Assembly: GCA_964431035.1 (NCBI GenBank)
Contig: CAYSIF010000014.1
Span: 1 to 33,063, forward strand
Origin: Methanobrevibacter_A sp964431035
GTDB lineage: Archaea > Methanobacteriota > Methanobacteria > Methanobacteriales > Methanobacteriaceae
DNA: 33,063 nt
Direction: 5' to 3'
The notes below the pieces were generated by a model. That model was not told the DNA's origin. It searched no databases and worked only from the letters and a program-made list of their open reading frames with translations. The position numbers were made by a program, and so were the translations under genes. Below, piece after piece: positions 25,486-33,063 of the stretch. Numbering within the stretch: the stretch's first letter is position 1; each line of letters begins with the position of its first letter.

Positions 25486-26406
25486 TTGTCTGAGAAAATA
25501 TATATTGCAGGACATCGTGGAATGCTTGGTTCAAGCATATTGCGAAAATTAGAAGAAGATGCAGAATATGAACTAATTACACGTACTTCAAAAGAATTAG
25601 ATTTAAGAGTTCAAAAAGATGTTGAGAACTTTTTTAAAAGTGAAGAAATTGATACTGTAATACTTGCTGCAGCTAAGGTAGGGAGTATAGAAGAAAATCG
25701 TTTAAATCCTGCAGAATTTTTAATTGAGAATTTAGAAATTGAGTTGAATGTAATACATTCTGCATTTAAAAATAATGTTAAAAATTTAATATTTATTAGT
25801 AGTTCCTGTGTTTATCCAGATAATGCTCCGCAACCTTTAAAAGAGGATGTGATTTTTACAGGTCGCTTAGAACCTGAAAATGAAGCATATGGTTTAGCAA
25901 AGTTAGCTGGAATAAAAGCTTGTGAGTATTATAAAAGAGAGTATGGTTTGAACTATTTTAGTGTTTTGCCTACAAATCTTTATGGAGTAAATGATAGTTT
26001 TGATCCAGAGCATTCTCATGTAATACCTGGAGTTATGCGAAGAATGGATGATGCTAAAAATGAAAATAAAGAGAGTATAAGTGTTTGGGGTACTGGAAAC
26101 ATTTATCGTGAATTTTTATATGTTGATGATGCTGCAGATGCTATTATATTTTTACTTAAAAATACTCCTTCAGAGAATATTATTAATTTAGGAACTGGAA
26201 TAGATTTAACTATTAAAGAATTAGTTAAAGAGATAAAAAATGTTGTAGGTTATGATGGGGAGCTTATTTTTGATACAAGTAAACCTGATGGGATTTATAA
26301 ACGCCAATTAGATATGAGTAAACTTAAAGCAATGGGTTGGCAACCAAAAACAAGCTTAAAAGAAGGATTAAAAATAACTTACAAATGGTATAAAGAAAAT
26401 TATTAA
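25486..26406 (+). CDS. fcl: GDP-L-fucose synthase
   Basis: A 306-residue epimerase/reductase: IYIAGHRGMLGSSI (5-18), AAAKVGSIEENR, FISSSCVYPDNAPQPLKED (103-121, with the family Cys108), EAYGLAKLAG (Y135, K139) and PTNLYGVNDSFDPEHSHVIPG. It finishes GDP-L-fucose synthesis after Gmd. The start is a TTG at 25486-25488: family proteins begin here and the next ATG would remove the NADP motif. It follows gmd by 21 bases, so GDP-fucose is made from one transcript. Confidence 0.95.
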   Translation: MSEKIYIAGHRGMLGSSILRKLEEDAEYELITRTSKELDLRVQKDVENFFKSEEIDTVILAAAKVGSIEENRLNPAEFLIENLEIELNVIHSAFKNNVKNLIFISSSCVYPDNAPQPLKEDVIFTGRLEPENEAYGLAKLAGIKACEYYKREYGLNYFSVLPTNLYGVNDSFDPEHSHVIPGVMRRMDDAKNENKESISVWGTGNIYREFLYVDDAADAIIFLLKNTPSENIINLGTGIDLTIKELVKEIKNVVGYDGELIFDTSKPDGIYKRQLDMSKLKAMGWQPKTSLKEGLKITYKWYKENY

Positions 26407-26646
26407 AAACTTTTATTTTTTTTAAAAAGATTATATTCTATATTTTTACTTCTTTTAAATCATAAAAACAGGATATTATAACACTCTAATAACATACCCT
26501 ACATTTTTTTATATATTAATTACTTAAAGAATTATTTTAATAATTTATGATAAATTTTAATTATTACCTTGATAAAAAAATATAATTATATAATTTAATA
26601 TTTTTTAAATCTAATAAACTGTTTTTTTAGGAAATTAGAGAGTAAT
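26407..26646. other. AT-rich gap with candidate promoter of the flippase gene
   Basis: In these 240 bases the best TATA-like box is ATTATATAAT near 26585-26594, about 55 bases before the ATG. AGGAAATTAGAGAG before the start is the likely ribosome binding region. No RNA gene or other coding sequence is visible. Confidence 0.4.
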
Positions 26647-28065
26647 ATGAGTGAAGTTAAAAATTTATTTAAAAATACTAGCTGGATGATGGTTTCCCAA
26701 ATTATTACTGGCCTTTGTGCTTTTATCTGGAGCATTATTATTGCTAGATATTTAGGAGTTAATGATTTTGGAATATTATCTTTTGGTGTTTCATTTAATT
26801 GTTTAACTACGGTTTTATTAGATTTAGGTTTGACTACTTATTCTATTCGTGATATGTCGAGAGACACTGATTTGATAAGTGAATATATTGGTCGTTTAAT
26901 TCCTTTGAAGATTCTTTTAGGGATTTTTACATTTGTTTTAACTTTGATTATTTTAATTTTAATGGGATATGACCATATAAGTATTGAAGTTACTTTAATT
27001 TTAGTATTTCAAATATTTTTCATGTCCCTAGGAAGTTTAATTGGTGGAGCATTCCAGGCACTTAGAAAGTTAAAATATTCTTCAATTAGTGGAATTATTT
27101 ATAGTTTAGTTCAATTATCAATGATTTTAATTGGTGTTTATCTTGATTTAGGCTTAATTTTTATAACTTGTGCTTATGTTGCAGGTTATCTAGTGCAAGT
27201 TATTTATTTATATATTGAATTGAGGAAATATCAAAAACCTAAAATTGAAGTTAATATTAGTTTTTGGAAGAAATGTTTGAAGTTTTCATTGCCTTTTGCT
27301 TTAACTGCATTGTTTTATAGTATTTATTATTCTATTGATGTAGTGATGTTGTCTTATCTTGTTGGTGATGTTGCTACTGGACTTTATAATTCAGCATATA
27401 AGATTATTAGTGTTTTAAATACTTTTTTCCCAATATATCAAGCAGTTGTCTTTCCTTTGATGAGTAAAATGTTTAATAATTCTGATGATTTGATGAAGTT
27501 GAGTTTTAATAAGTCTATTAAGTATCTTTTACTTATTTTGCTTCCTTTGAGTTTAGGTATTATTGCATATACTGATCAGATTGTTGTTTTGGTTTATGGT
27601 AATGCTTATATTGCTTCTTCAACTATTATGAGAATTCTTATTTGGACTGTTATATTGTTGTTTGTTAATGGTGCTATTACTACTCTTCTTAATGCATCTA
27701 ATAAAGAGGTTTCTGTTACTAAGATTTATGCAGCGGCCTCAATTTTTAATGTTTTGTTGAATATTCTTTTAATATCTGTGTATAATTATAATGGTGCTGC
27801 TTTAGCTACGGTTATTAGTGAGATTTTTATACTTTTACTTATGTATTATGTTGTTAGAAATACTAAGTATTGTCCTGAAAGAGGTATTTGGAAGGATATT
27901 GTGAAGATTGTTATTGCAAGTGTTGTTATGTTTGCTGCATTGCAATTTGTTGGTAATATGTGGGTTGGTTTTGTTGTAGGTGTTGTTGTTTATGGTGTTG
28001 TTGTTTTGGCTTTACGTATTTTAGATGATGATGATAAGTATTTAATTAAAGAAATTATTAATTAG
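26647..28065 (+). CDS. Wzx-type polysaccharide flippase (MOP superfamily)
   Basis: A 472-residue membrane protein of about 12-14 hydrophobic segments. It starts MSEVKNLFKNTSWMMVSQII and has ARYLGVNDFGILSFG, GLTTYSIRDMSRD, and LYNSAYKIISVLNTFFPIYQ in the middle, the usual signs of polysaccharide_synt flippases. It would flip lipid-linked sugars across the membrane. It follows gmd-fcl in orientation and leads into hemD after 24 bases. The exact substrate cannot be read from sequence. Confidence 0.88.
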   Translation: MSEVKNLFKNTSWMMVSQIITGLCAFIWSIIIARYLGVNDFGILSFGVSFNCLTTVLLDLGLTTYSIRDMSRDTDLISEYIGRLIPLKILLGIFTFVLTLIILILMGYDHISIEVTLILVFQIFFMSLGSLIGGAFQALRKLKYSSISGIIYSLVQLSMILIGVYLDLGLIFITCAYVAGYLVQVIYLYIELRKYQKPKIEVNISFWKKCLKFSLPFALTALFYSIYYSIDVVMLSYLVGDVATGLYNSAYKIISVLNTFFPIYQAVVFPLMSKMFNNSDDLMKLSFNKSIKYLLLILLPLSLGIIAYTDQIVVLVYGNAYIASSTIMRILIWTVILLFVNGAITTLLNASNKEVSVTKIYAAASIFNVLLNILLISVYNYNGAALATVISEIFILLLMYYVVRNTKYCPERGIWKDIVKIVIASVVMFAALQFVGNMWVGFVVGVVVYGVVVLALRILDDDDKYLIKEIIN

Positions 28066-28089
28066 AAAAAAATAAAGGATAAAGGTATT

Positions 28090-28845
28090 ATGGTGAATGT
28101 TGTTGTTACTCGGCCGATTAGTCGTGCTAAAGATGCGGTTAATATTATTGAAGAACATAATGGTAATGCAGTAGTTGTTCCTACTTTAGAGTTAGAATTG
28201 GTTAATTCTTCTAGTTTAAAAGAGATGGTTAGTAAATTAGATTCTTTTGATTGGTTGGTTTTTACTTCAGTTAGTAGTTTGGATAGTATTTTTAAGTTTT
28301 ATCCAGATTTTCTTGATAGATTAAATGAGGATTGTAGTGTTGCAGTTATTGGGCATAAGACTGCTGAGGTTTGTGAGGATTATGGTTTAAATGTAGATTT
28401 AGTGCCTGAAAATTATACCGCCGAAGGTTTATTGGATATTTTTAAGGATGAGGATTTGGAGGGTTTGAATATTGGTATTCCTCGTACTTTTAGTGCTCGT
28501 GCAGTGTTACCAGAGGGTTTAAAAAGTATGGGTGCGAATGTTCTTTTAGCTGAGACTTATCGTAGTGTTTTACCTAAGGATACTAGTTTAATTGAAGATT
28601 GTGTTACTAGTATTTTAGATGGAGGAGTTGATGCTATTACTTTTACTAGTCCTTTAACTGTTCATAATTTGTTTAAAGTTGCTAGTGACTCTGACCGTTT
28701 GAGTAAAGCTTTAAATGATGATGTTTTGACTGTTTGTATTGGTCCTATTACTTATAGAACACTACTTGATTATGGTGTTGATTGTATTTATCCTGATGTT
28801 TATACTGTTAAGGACATGTTAGATTTATTATTTGAAGAGTTGTGA
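28090..28845 (+). CDS. hemD: Uroporphyrinogen-III synthase
   Basis: A 251-residue HemD with the two-lobed pattern: VVTRPISRAKDAVNIIEEH, WLVFTSVSSLDSIFKFY, VIGHKTAEVCEDYGLNVDLVPENYTAEGLLDI and, near the end, AITFTSPLTVHNLF and TVCIGPITYRTLLDYG. Family identity is low in general but the order of these blocks is clear. It cyclises hydroxymethylbilane to uroporphyrinogen III, the substrate of cobA. It lies between a flippase and a glycosyltransferase, an odd setting. Confidence 0.87.
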   Translation: MVNVVVTRPISRAKDAVNIIEEHNGNAVVVPTLELELVNSSSLKEMVSKLDSFDWLVFTSVSSLDSIFKFYPDFLDRLNEDCSVAVIGHKTAEVCEDYGLNVDLVPENYTAEGLLDIFKDEDLEGLNIGIPRTFSARAVLPEGLKSMGANVLLAETYRSVLPKDTSLIEDCVTSILDGGVDAITFTSPLTVHNLFKVASDSDRLSKALNDDVLTVCIGPITYRTLLDYGVDCIYPDVYTVKDMLDLLFEEL

Positions 28846-28857
28846 GGGAATTTAAGT

Positions 28858-29904
28858 TTGAGTAATTATAAAATTAGTATTATTATGCCTGTTTATAATG
28901 CAGAAGATGAGATAGAGAATTCTATTAATAGTATTATAAACCAAGACATGAATTTAGAAGATATTGAAGTTATTTTTGTTGACGATTGCAGTAGTGATAG
29001 CAGTAGAGAGATTATTAAAAGTTATTGTGAAGAGTATTCTAATTTTAAGTTGGTTTGTTTAGAGGAGAATGTTGGTGCTGCTTATGGTCCTCGCAATATA
29101 GGTTTAGAGCATGTTAGTGGAGATTTTGTGATGTTTTTAGACTCTGATGATTGTTTCCACCACAATGCTTGTAGGATTTTATATGAGAGCATTAGTTGTG
29201 ATGATGATGTTGATTTAGCTTTTGCTCGATATTGTAGAGTTTATCCAAATAAAAACCTTAGATTAAAGGGTTATTCCCCATATAATGATTTTATTACTGA
29301 GTACGAGGATGATTTGACTAGTGGTGCTCAGTTTAGTGGCCTTACCAAATATTTATGGAAAGGAATTTTCAGTAAGATTTTTTATGGAAGTAAAAAAGAT
29401 AGTAAAGATTTCACAATAACTATACGAGATATTAAGGATTATAGTGAAGTTTTTAAGATTTTGCCTAGTATTTGGACTCGTATTTATCGTACTAGTTTTA
29501 TTAAAAAGTATAATTTGCGTTTTCCTGAGTTTATTTCTGGTGAGGATTTGAATTTTGTTATTGAGAGTTATTTTTTAGCCCGTAAAATTGTGTTTTTAAA
29601 TGAGCATATTGTTCATGATTATTATATGCGTGATATGAGTATTACAAAAAATATTACTTACCCTATGGTTTATGATTCATTAGATAGTTATTACAATGCA
29701 TGTAAAATTTGTGGAAAATACGATTTTGAGGACACTGGTTTATTTTTGAATCCTTTTTTGTTGAATTGGATTAGTTTATATAAAAAAGCTAATTTAAGTA
29801 AGGATGAGAAGAATGAGTTGTATAATTTAGTTTGTGATTTTAGAGTTAGTGGTTTTATTAGTCGTTTTTTAGTTTTTTTCATTAAGTTTTTATTGAAGAT
29901 TTAA
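28858..29904 (+). CDS. Glycosyltransferase family 2 (second copy type)
   Basis: A 348-residue GT2 enzyme: ISIIMPVYNAEDEIENSINS (6-25), VIFVDDCSSD (38-47), YGPRNIGLEHVSGDFVMFLDSDD (76-98, DxD at 95-97) and, further on, LRFPEFISGEDLNFVIESYF. The start is a TTG at 28858-28860, since this reading gives the standard N-terminus and no ATG lies near. It runs 12 bases after hemD. Motif order matches the GT2 gene at 12365-13420, so the two probably belong to the same subfamily. Confidence 0.88.
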   Translation: MSNYKISIIMPVYNAEDEIENSINSIINQDMNLEDIEVIFVDDCSSDSSREIIKSYCEEYSNFKLVCLEENVGAAYGPRNIGLEHVSGDFVMFLDSDDCFHHNACRILYESISCDDDVDLAFARYCRVYPNKNLRLKGYSPYNDFITEYEDDLTSGAQFSGLTKYLWKGIFSKIFYGSKKDSKDFTITIRDIKDYSEVFKILPSIWTRIYRTSFIKKYNLRFPEFISGEDLNFVIESYFLARKIVFLNEHIVHDYYMRDMSITKNITYPMVYDSLDSYYNACKICGKYDFEDTGLFLNPFLLNWISLYKKANLSKDEKNELYNLVCDFRVSGFISRFLVFFIKFLLKI

Positions 29905-29994
29905 TAATGGTAAGTTATAATTATAATTAATTGTAAATAAATTAAATATTAATTGATAAAAAAAATTATTTTTATAGGAGTTGTAGTTTTATTT

Positions 29995-30333
29995 ATGGCA
30001 GAACAAGATACTGAGATGACAGTTATTTGGCCTATTTATATGGATAGTACTAAAACTCGTAATGAGGGTCGTAAAATTTCTGTTGAGGATGCTGTTAGTG
30101 AGCCTCGTTTGAATGAGGTTTATAATGCTGCTTTAAGTTTAAAGATGCAGGCTATTAAACATCAGAATCCTGCTTATCCTGGTGAGTGGTATAATAAGAG
30201 TGGTCGTATTTTAGTAAAGGATGATAATTTAACTAAGCTTGAGATTATTAAACGTATTAGTAATGAGATTAAGACTTCTCGTAAGAATAAGAAAAATGCG
30301 AATAGGAATTCTAAGAAGAAACGAAAAAGATAA
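29995..30333 (+). CDS. srp19: Signal recognition particle subunit SRP19
   Basis: A 112-residue protein: MAEQDTEMTVIWPIYMDSTK, then RNEGRKISVEDAVSEPRLNEV, YPGEWYNKSGRILVK and a Lys/Arg-rich tail. These are SRP19 motifs. It binds helix 6 and 8 tips of 7S RNA and prepares SRP54 binding. The frame is open upstream to 29953, but TAGGAG precedes the ATG at 29995 and the upstream part looks like chance. The C-terminal tail after residue 92 is almost all basic. Confidence 0.92.
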   Translation: MAEQDTEMTVIWPIYMDSTKTRNEGRKISVEDAVSEPRLNEVYNAALSLKMQAIKHQNPAYPGEWYNKSGRILVKDDNLTKLEIIKRISNEIKTSRKNKKNANRNSKKKRKR

Positions 30334-30360
30334 AAAAATGGATTTATAGGTTTTATTATT

Positions 30361-31761
30361 ATGGATTTGCCTAGTGGAATGATTGAGAAGTTTGAGGAAG
30401 CTAAGAATCTTATTCTTGAGTCTGATTCTATTAAAGTTTATAGTCATATTGATTGTGATGGGATGTGTAGTGGAGCTATTCTTTCTACTATTCTTGATCG
30501 TATTGGTAAAAAGCATGACATTGAATTTGTTAATTTAGATGTTTTAGGTGATTTAGAGTTAGAGCATGATTTAACTATTTTTAGTGATCTTGGTAGTGGA
30601 CAAGGTGTTGATAATAATGCAGGAGATGATAATAGTATTATTATTTTAGATCATCACCCTCCATTAAGGGATATTGATTATAGGGATACTGTGTCTTATA
30701 ATTATATTGAGATTAATCCTATGTTTTATGGTATTGATGGTTCTGATTTTGTTTGTGGTGGGGGTTTGTGTTATTTCCTTGCTAAGACTTTTGGTTATAA
30801 TGATTTAAGTTGGATTGGTGTTTTAGCTAGTGTGGGTGATATGCAGAACAATAAGACCGGAAAATTAGAAGGATTAAATAAGTTAATTGTTGCGGATGCT
30901 GTTAGTGAAGGTTATGTTAGAGTGAATGATGATTTATCATTGTATGGTCGTGAGACCAGACCTATTCAAGTTGCTTTATCTTATTTTAGTGATGTTAATT
31001 TGCCTTTTACTAATGATGTTAATGAGTCTATTGCACTTTTAAAGGAGTTAGGTATTCCTATCAGAGGCAGTATGGATGAACCTCGTACTTTATGTGATTT
31101 AGATAATAGTGAAAAGGGTAAACTCTTTAGTAAGTTAGTTGAGATGATAAGTATTGAGGTTCCTGAAAAGTATAGTAAGCATATTCCTAAACTTATTTTA
31201 GGAGATACTTATGATTTTTTAAAAGAAGAAGATCATACTTTTTTAAGAGATGCTAGTGAGTTTAGTACTGCTATGAATGCATGTGGTAGGAATAAAGAAT
31301 ATTATGTGGCTTTAGAAATTTTAAAAGGTAATCGTACTAGTGCTTATGATCAACTAGAAGTTGTTAGTAAGACCCATAAGTATAATTTGCAAAAAAGTAT
31401 GCGTTTAGTAAAAGATAGTGGTATTGAGAAGTTAGGTAATATTCAGTATTTTGATGGTTCTGGTATTCGTCCTGAACTTGTTGGTACTATTGCAGGTATG
31501 ATTTTAGGTTATTGTGATTGGCGTAAGCCTATTATTGGTTTTACATCTGTTGAGGATGAGGATTATTTGAAGGTGAGTCTTAGATGTTCTAGACTTTTAT
31601 CTTATGATAATATTCATTTTGGTAATATTATTCGTAAAGTTTCACAAAGTCTTGGTGGTGAAGGTGGAGGGCATGCTATGGCATGTGGTGCCTATATCCC
31701 TGAGAATAAGAAAGATGAGTTTTTACATTTAATGGATGAGAATTTAGAAGGATTAATTTAA
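30361..31761 (+). CDS. DHH-family RecJ-like nuclease/phosphoesterase (archaeal GAN type)
   Basis: A 466-residue DHH protein: VYSHIDCDGMCSGAI (27-40, D31 and D33), FSDLGSG (75-81) and ILDHHPP (95-101, DHH 97-99) bind two metals, and LGGEGGGHAMACGAY (431-445) is the DHHA1 motif. Archaeal relatives act as single-strand exonucleases, some with GINS at the replication fork. It lacks the OB domain of bacterial RecJ, and its length is in the archaeal range. It lies 27 bases after srp19. Confidence 0.87.
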   Translation: MDLPSGMIEKFEEAKNLILESDSIKVYSHIDCDGMCSGAILSTILDRIGKKHDIEFVNLDVLGDLELEHDLTIFSDLGSGQGVDNNAGDDNSIIILDHHPPLRDIDYRDTVSYNYIEINPMFYGIDGSDFVCGGGLCYFLAKTFGYNDLSWIGVLASVGDMQNNKTGKLEGLNKLIVADAVSEGYVRVNDDLSLYGRETRPIQVALSYFSDVNLPFTNDVNESIALLKELGIPIRGSMDEPRTLCDLDNSEKGKLFSKLVEMISIEVPEKYSKHIPKLILGDTYDFLKEEDHTFLRDASEFSTAMNACGRNKEYYVALEILKGNRTSAYDQLEVVSKTHKYNLQKSMRLVKDSGIEKLGNIQYFDGSGIRPELVGTIAGMILGYCDWRKPIIGFTSVEDEDYLKVSLRCSRLLSYDNIHFGNIIRKVSQSLGGEGGGHAMACGAYIPENKKDEFLHLMDENLEGLI

Positions 31762-31798
31762 AAAATATTTATATTATAGATAAAGGAGTTGATTTTTT

Positions 31799-32614
31799 TT
31801 GAAGATTTTTAAAAAAAGAGGAGAGATGACTCATTTTCAGATAATGAGTGAAATTGCAAAGGATGAGGATAATCTTAAGCAAAAAGATTTAGCAGAGCGT
31901 ATTGGTATTACTATTCAAGCTGTTTCTGAAAATATGAAAAGCCTAATTGAGATGGGTTATGTTAAATCTGAGGATGGACGTTCACCATATACTATTACTA
32001 ATAAAGGTTTGAATAAGCTTAAAAAGGATGCTATTTCTCTTAGGAAGTATTCTGATGAGACTTTAAATATTATGGCTAATTATAAGACTATGTGGCCAGC
32101 TATTGCTGCTGAAGATTTGTATAAAGGAGATCAAGTCGGTTTATATATGGAAGATGGTTTATTATATGCAGACAATAATGAACATAGTGCTTATGCTGAG
32201 GTTTTAGAAGATACTGAAGAAGGTTTTGATGTTCCTCTTAATCATATGAATGGTACTATTGATGTAAATCTTGGCCAAGTTATTATTATTAATGTACCTC
32301 CTATTAAAGATGGTGGTACTCGTGTTTCTAATTTAGATTTGGTTCGTGATATTTATAATGGAGGTTATACTGAGTGGGGTATTGAGTCTATTGATAAGGT
32401 TGCTGTTATAGGTACTATTAGTCATGTTATTGCTAATAATTTGGATATTCCAATTGATATTGAGTATGCTGCTGGTCCTGCTAGTGCTTCTTGTACTAAG
32501 AAAGGTTTGAATGTTATGTTATTTGTTATTGGAAATATGATTAAGAATATAACCTCAACTTTAGAAAAAGATAATGTTAAATTTAATATTGTGGATATTA
32601 AAGTACAACCATAA
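31799..32614 (+). CDS. Winged-helix transcriptional regulator (COG1497-like)
   Basis: A 271-residue protein. Residues about 10-75 form a winged helix: HFQIMSEIAKDEDNLKQKDL, then AERIGITIQAVSENMKSLIEMGYV and SPYTITNKG. The C-terminal 190 residues contain DVNLGQVIIINVPPIKDGGT and IDIEYAAGPASASCTKKG, which I associate with an archaeal conserved regulator family; the ligand is unknown. The start is a TTG at 31799-31801, preceded by GGAGTTGAT at good spacing. It runs 37 bases after the RecJ-like gene. No operator was identified. Confidence 0.7.
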   Translation: MKIFKKRGEMTHFQIMSEIAKDEDNLKQKDLAERIGITIQAVSENMKSLIEMGYVKSEDGRSPYTITNKGLNKLKKDAISLRKYSDETLNIMANYKTMWPAIAAEDLYKGDQVGLYMEDGLLYADNNEHSAYAEVLEDTEEGFDVPLNHMNGTIDVNLGQVIIINVPPIKDGGTRVSNLDLVRDIYNGGYTEWGIESIDKVAVIGTISHVIANNLDIPIDIEYAAGPASASCTKKGLNVMLFVIGNMIKNITSTLEKDNVKFNIVDIKVQP

Positions 32615-32789
32615 TATTTCCAACATTCCTTTTTACTGGTTTAAAACCAATCCACAACACATACTGCAACATAAAACGTAGATTGTGCCCAATAATAATG
32701 CTTACGAAAAATAGTTGATTCAATATTTTTATTAAATTTAAGTATAAGAATCTTTATGCTCAAATTATAGAAATATGCTAAAAAAATGG

Positions 32790-33055
32790 TTATTTGTATA
32801 TATCATCATGATGTTTATAATTATAAAAAGTAACAACTTTATTTTTAGAATCTACAGTGAAAATTAAAACAAAACTTCCATCACAATGAACCTTTTAAAT
32901 TTCTGCATTGGTTTTTTTAAATTCTTATAATGATTAGGATTATTTTCTAAAGTAATTGCTATTTCATTCATTTTAGCCCAAATAGTCATCCTTTTTTCTT
33001 TATATTTCTTTTTATAGTTAGTTACCAAACTTTTGGTATAAATTCTTTTTTCCAA
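32790..33055 (-). pseudogene. RelE/YafQ-like mRNA interferase toxin, frameshifted
   Basis: The first frame (33055 down to about 32892) reads like a RelE-family toxin: YTKSLVTNYKKKY, TIWAKMNEIAITLENNPNHY, KNLKKPMQKFKR. It then stops early, but the next frame continues HCDGSFVLIFTVDSK, VVTFYNYKHHDDIYK and a stop at 32790-32792, the normal toxin C-terminus with the HHDDIY ending. A single missing G near 32891 (AAAAGG read on the minus strand) explains the break; with it the protein is 88 residues, the family norm. The start is taken as TTG at 33053-33055, since a TAA precedes it in frame at 33059-33061. The antitoxin would lie outside the window. Confidence 0.72.
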
Positions 33056-33063
33056 TTTTTATA

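Noticed and set aside
32631..32653. TGGTT/AACCA hairpin after the regulator gene as a terminator
   Set aside because: The stem is only five pairs and no T-run follows on the plus strand.
32615..32789. Possible transposase remnant on the minus strand (GHNLRFMLQYV or RKHYYWAQSTFYVAV in different frames)
   Set aside because: Two frames give vaguely transposase-like text but neither has a catalytic motif, ends or repeats; too short to support.
1..33063. CRISPR array, tRNA, rRNA, riboswitch, replication origin
   Set aside because: No regularly spaced repeats, cloverleaf-like GC islands, conserved riboswitch cores or Orc1/Cdc6 gene with origin boxes were seen.

Overview
The window looks like chromosomal DNA from a very AT-rich methanogenic archaeon of the Methanobacteriales. 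Methanosphaera or a close relative is my best guess. The evidence is archaeal-type ribosomal proteins (uS3 with a KH domain, uL3 and uL4 in long archaeal forms), the RNase P subunit Rnp1/Rpp29, aIF1 (SUI1), SRP19, a DHH RecJ-like nuclease, Shine-Dalgarno sites of the GGAGGTGAT type, TATA-like boxes, and the order [SPOUT protein]-L3-L4-L23-L2-S19-L22-S3-L29-SUI1-Rnp1-S17-L14, which I recall from Methanothermobacter. The genus was not tested by any search.

Layout. 1-6211 (minus strand) is the ribosomal S10/spc-type operon, cut by the window edge inside rpl14. 6212-6726 is a 515-base AT-only leader region with no gene apart from a possible 14-codon mini-ORF and a hairpin. 6727-7545 encodes the SPOUT RNA methyltransferase homologue. 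About 7.8-20 kb is an accessory cell-surface glycan region: an FkbM-like protein, a GT8 transferase, UDP-glucose dehydrogenase plus UDP-glucuronate decarboxylase (a UDP-xylose route), a GT2 transferase, UDP-galactopyranose mutase, a frameshifted radical SAM gene, two DUF4422 paralogues, a nucleotidyltransferase-cupin fusion and a GT4 transferase. It is followed by glmS (hexosamine supply). From 21.9 kb the genes run on the plus strand: purC-purS-purQ, cobA, then gmd-fcl (GDP-fucose), a Wzx-type flippase, hemD, a second GT2 transferase, SRP19, a RecJ-like DHH protein and a COG1497-like regulator. The right edge holds a RelE-like toxin gene broken by a one-base frameshift.

How the genes fit together. 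Nucleotide-sugar makers (Ugd, Uxs, Glf, GlmS, Gmd, Fcl, the nucleotidyltransferase-cupin protein) would supply UDP-GlcA, UDP-Xyl, UDP-Galf, amino sugars and GDP-Fuc. The GT2, GT4, GT8 and DUF4422 proteins would assemble a glycan and the flippase would export a lipid-linked form. Housekeeping genes for purine and tetrapyrrole synthesis sit between the glycan genes. The most notable observation is the radical SAM gene: its C-terminal domain, including a CPRIAHA motif and a C-x2-C pair, is put out of frame exactly at an (AT)5 dinucleotide tract. That fits either a decaying gene or a slippage-type on/off switch. No rRNA, tRNA, CRISPR array, intact insertion sequence or replication-initiator gene was recognised.
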